From Anaeramoeba flamelloides (lineage: Eukaryota; Metamonada; Anaeramoebidae): a stretch of DNA of 64,000 nucleotides. Both the position numbers and the translations under genes were made by a program. Each line of letters opens with the position of its first letter. Within the stretch, counting starts at the first letter, position 1. The DNA lies in assembly GCA_027625915.1 (NCBI GenBank), contig JANTQA010000029.1, positions 992,001 to 1,056,000 on the forward strand. The letters are read 5' to 3'. Below, in pieces: positions 61,011-64,000 of the stretch. Under the pieces are notes generated by a model. It did no database searches and was not told the origin of the DNA. It saw only the letters and a list, made by a program, of their open reading frames with translations.

Positions 61011-64000
61011 TTAAAAAAAAGAATTGATCATTTTTTGTTTAAACTGTTGGTCCAAAGGCACCTTTTCCCAATTTTCACATTGTATTGACAAGAATTTAAA
61101 ATCAACTTTGACAAATGATTTCGGGTTTAGTTTAATTTTCTTTTGGGGTTGCAATTTTAAAACAATGATATTTCTATTTAAAGGAAGCCCATCAAAATCA
61201 TCGGTTTCCCAGTTAAGCAACAAATTGAAAATCTGCCAATCTTTCAATAAATCAGTAAATGTTTTTGAAATTGGTTGGTCTTGCTTTAGTTGTGTAACAA
61301 TTATTTTTGCATTTAAAAGTAAAAGGATTGAAGCCTTTGAAATTAAAAACAGGTTATCCATGCCCTTCCCCCCCTTCTCGTTTATACTCTTGTTCTTATT
61401 CTTGTAACCAGTACCAATATCGCTGACACGCTCACCCCCGTTCTCACTCTCACTAGCACGGTAATCGTTTGTAAGATTTTTTTTAAACCATTTTTCAATT
61501 TTTGAAACAACTTTTTTTAATAATTTACATTTCCCAATTGTGCAATATCCTTTATTTTCTAATAATTGGCAAGCAATATAGTTATTAATAAAATTCCCCA
61601 TATGGAAAAACATTGAATCCATTATTTGACGATCTAAATTAAATTTAATGAATAAATTGCCAATATCACGCAAATAAAATAAAATCGGATTCCCCTGATC
61701 TGAAAATTGATCAAGATTTTTTTTGTTTGTTTGGAATTTGAACAAATTCAATAATATTTCTTCTAATTGGCTAAATATTGTCTCGAGCAAATGCTTATAA
61801 GTATTTTTCATTAAAAGGCAAAGCTGGTTTCGAAAATTTTGGAATATCCTTTCATATTTGAAGCCGTTGGAATCATCAATTTTTAAATCACTAGTCTCAA
61901 GCAAAACATTTTTTGAAGATTTCACTATTACGTCTTTGCTTTTTATTTGGTGATTTTTTTTATTCAATGATCGAAGCGATCTAGATTTTTTTAAATTTTT
62001 TGTATTTTTTTGACTTTTCTTTTCCGTTTCTGTGCTTCGGAAAGTTGGGTAATCTTTAGTCTTTGATTTTGTTGACGATTGCGATTTTGAAGGTGTTTTT
62101 GATTTTGTTGACGATTGTGATTTTGAAGGTGTTTGTGTTTTTGAAGGTTTTTGTGTTTTTGATTTTGATTTTCTAAAAAAACTCATTCTTTTTCGTTTTT
62201 TTTTTGTATTTTTCATAATTGTGGCGCCATCTTTTGAATTTTTTGAATTTTTATTCGGCAATTTGTGTGTTTTTGTGCTTTTTGTATTTTTATTGATATT
62301 ACTTGTTGATAAACTTGTTTGCAAACTTTGAGTTGATCGTGCCGAATCACCAAGCACCTTAGTGCCCCCTTCATTCTGATTAATTAAGTCCAATTTGTTT
62401 TGCACTGCATATGAAGAAGAGCTATGCTGTTTGATAAACATTGATATTGTCGTTTGAATTTTTTGAGAATCACCAGAGCCAAAATGATTTGGATTTTTTA
62501 TAACTAAATCAAAGAAAATACGAATTGAAAAAAAGACGTTTATAAGCAACCATAGCGTATTCCGAAATTTACCAAAATTAACTTGGCACAGCGATTTCAA
62601 GGTATTTATAAAATTACTTAATAATTTATCTTTTTTATTTACAAAGCAATTATTCATTTTTAAAAACTGGAAAATGATGCAAATGGGGGCTGGGTAATCA
62701 TTAATAATCCAAGGTTTTTGATAATTCAATAGATTTGATACCAACCATTGCTGCTTGTCATAAAGGATCATTTTTTTTACACTGTAAATATTGATTAAGA
62801 TTTTTTCAGATTGATTTTCGATTTGATTCCTTTTTAAAAATATTTGTGATTTTTTTATTTGTGTGTTGTTATTATTATTTTGAGATTTGTTGATATACTT
62901 TAACTGTTTTTGAATCATCGCTTGCTTTTCATTAATAATTTCTTTATTAAGAGTTATGTACATTTTTTTATTTTGTATTTTTTCATTTTTGAATTGCAAT
63001 TCTTGATCTGTAGAGTGAAATTTATTCATGTTATGATTAAATATTTGATGTTCATAATGATTCATGATTTCCTTTTTTTTATTTGCCATTGCCTTCATTT
63101 CTATTATTAATTTTTTTATTAATTCAACTTTCTCTTGTTTGTCATGCAAATCGTTCATAGGAACTTTTTTCAATTGATTAAGAATTGAAGAATATTCATT
63201 CACTTTTTTTTGCATAAATTGAATTTTCAATTGCTTTTCATTTAATTGGGAATTCTTTGAAATATCTGAATACTTGATATGAATTTTTAACTCTTGAATT
63301 TTTTCAGCTGTGATGGATAATAATTGCTGATTATTAAAATATTCTAATTGCTTTTTCATTATTAATATTCTTTTTTTAAATTTTATTATTCTTTTTTCAT
63401 TTATTAATTGTGATAATAAATATTGTTTTTTTCTTCTGAATCGATGATTTAATGACTTTAATAGCATTACCTTTTGGATATTGACCCCCCTTTTATCATC
63501 TTTTATAGTTTTGCCCATTGAACTTATTTTTAATAATTGGCAATCCGATTCTTTCTTTTTTAATAATGCTTTCTTTCGCAATCCAGCTATTATTCGATGC
63601 TCAGCTTGTAAATGATTTAATAATATTTTTTTTTGATTTATTTTTTGAACTTTTTTTTGCATTAAGGATTTAGCCTTTATTTGCAATGGCGAATATTTAT
63701 CATAATACAATTTAAATCGATGAATTTTAAAAAATCCAAGTCTTATTAATAATATTTTTCTTTTGTTTTCAATTGTATTCAGCCCTTTACTTTTTTTCAA
63801 ATTTTGAATTTGCAGTTGAAGGTTTATTAAATTTTCCTTTTCAATTATTATTTTATTATTAATATCCTTTATTTTGGTTTCAATATGGAAAATTTCTTTT
63901 TTATCATTCAAAACCTGATTTTTTTTATTCTCAATATTATCCCCATAATGCTTTTTCATTTTTTCATTTTTTGAAATTAATTCTTTTAATAAATTTTCTT
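61011..64000 (-). CDS. Coiled-coil plus DIL-domain protein, 5' end outside the window
   Basis: About 995 residues are visible; the frame is open through the right edge, so the start shown by the ATG at 63959 need not be real. The N-terminal part (about the first 370 visible residues) is Lys/Gln/Ile/Leu-rich coiled coil. A helical region follows (LLSNFINTLKSLCQVNF, NTLWLLINVFFSI), then a Ser/Thr/Lys-rich linker with KSQSSTKSKTPSK repeats. The C-terminal region has FSQLEEILLNLF, MDSMFFHMGNFINNYIACQL, then LLKKVVSKIEKWFKKN and SKASILLLLNAK. That helix order fits the DIL (dilute) domain of the myosin V globular tail, which binds cargo adaptors. Without the missing end I cannot say whether a motor precedes it. 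It may be a stand-alone coiled-coil/DIL protein. Confidence 0.65.
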   Translation of the reverse strand, partial: ENLLKELISKNEKMKKHYGDNIENKKNQVLNDKKEIFHIETKIKDINNKIIIEKENLINLQLQIQNLKKSKGLNTIENKRKILLIRLGFFKIHRFKLYYDKYSPLQIKAKSLMQKKVQKINQKKILLNHLQAEHRIIAGLRKKALLKKKESDCQLLKISSMGKTIKDDKRGVNIQKVMLLKSLNHRFRRKKQYLLSQLINEKRIIKFKKRILIMKKQLEYFNNQQLLSITAEKIQELKIHIKYSDISKNSQLNEKQLKIQFMQKKVNEYSSILNQLKKVPMNDLHDKQEKVELIKKLIIEMKAMANKKKEIMNHYEHQIFNHNMNKFHSTDQELQFKNEKIQNKKMYITLNKEIINEKQAMIQKQLKYINKSQNNNNNTQIKKSQIFLKRNQIENQSEKILINIYSVKKMILYDKQQWLVSNLLNYQKPWIINDYPAPICIIFQFLKMNNCFVNKKDKLLSNFINTLKSLCQVNFGKFRNTLWLLINVFFSIRIFFDLVIKNPNHFGSGDSQKIQTTISMFIKQHSSSSYAVQNKLDLINQNEGGTKVLGDSARSTQSLQTSLSTSNINKNTKSTKTHKLPNKNSKNSKDGATIMKNTKKKRKRMSFFRKSKSKTQKPSKTQTPSKSQSSTKSKTPSKSQSSTKSKTKDYPTFRSTETEKKSQKNTKNLKKSRSLRSLNKKNHQIKSKDVIVKSSKNVLLETSDLKIDDSNGFKYERIFQNFRNQLCLLMKNTYKHLLETIFSQLEEILLNLFKFQTNKKNLDQFSDQGNPILFYLRDIGNLFIKFNLDRQIMDSMFFHMGNFINNYIACQLLENKGYCTIGKCKLLKKVVSKIEKWFKKNLTNDYRASESENGGERVSDIGTGYKNKNKSINEKGGKGMDNLFLISKASILLLLNAKIIVTQLKQDQPISKTFTDLLKDWQIFNLLLNWETDDFDGLPLNRNIIVLKLQPQKKIKLNPKSFVKVDFKFLSIQCENWEKVPLDQQFKQKMINSFF

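Overview
The window is very AT-rich nuclear DNA from a eukaryote. It has nine protein genes separated by long spacers full of homopolymers, two clear spliceosomal introns (GT...AG, 325 and 218 bp), and proteins padded with Lys/Glu, Asn, Asp/Glu and dipeptide runs. There is no operon structure, rRNA, tRNA or CRISPR. The style (mostly intronless reading frames, KEKE and poly-N stretches, a BTB-BACK protein, a multi-domain RasGEF) suits a free-living amoeboid protist. Anaeramoeba-type metamonads or an amoebozoan are my best guesses, but this is inference and no marker gene proves it.

Layout from left to right: CDC48/p97 AAA+ ATPase (minus, 2 exons, 2108-4937); long spacer; Lys-rich protein with a VID27-like PH domain (minus, 10737-12644); long spacer; TEN1-like OB-fold telomere protein (plus, 18201-18599); spacer; a 1480-residue AGC kinase of the IRE/Rim15/Greatwall class built from two exons (minus, 22913-27573); spacer; an atypical E2F7/8-like factor with two winged helices (plus, 33483-36389); spacer; BTB-BACK protein fused to a ThuA/class-I-amidotransferase-like domain (plus, 40816-42570); tandem RasGEF (plus, 44553-47996); spacer; FANCJ/BRIP1 Fe-S helicase with an extra C-terminal Cys module (plus, 54822-58490); spacer; coiled-coil plus DIL-domain protein running off the right edge (minus, 61011-64000).

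The genes are not a pathway cluster, but several relate to cell-cycle and genome maintenance: CDC48, E2F, the Greatwall-class kinase, FANCJ and TEN1. This is probably coincidence of neighbourhood.

The spacers are not empty. They contain at least three families of short inverted-repeat (MITE-like) DNA elements: (1) elements with TTAAGGG ends flanked by TTAA, about 550 to 1380 bp (5813-6564, 19927-20673, 52643-54024, 58642-59194, part at 59308); (2) about 500-bp elements with GAGTAGGG-like ends and TA flanks (16981-17489, 32274-32759); (3) about 167-bp elements with ends like CTGATATTTGAT and TA flanks, at five sites. One TTAA element holds a short reading frame whose diverged relative lies near 14.7 kb. 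Other oddities are a GC-richer open frame at 38267-38476 and a poly-A-tailed GC-richer island at about 19200-19497. Homologies are judged by eye from remembered family sequences; nothing was searched.
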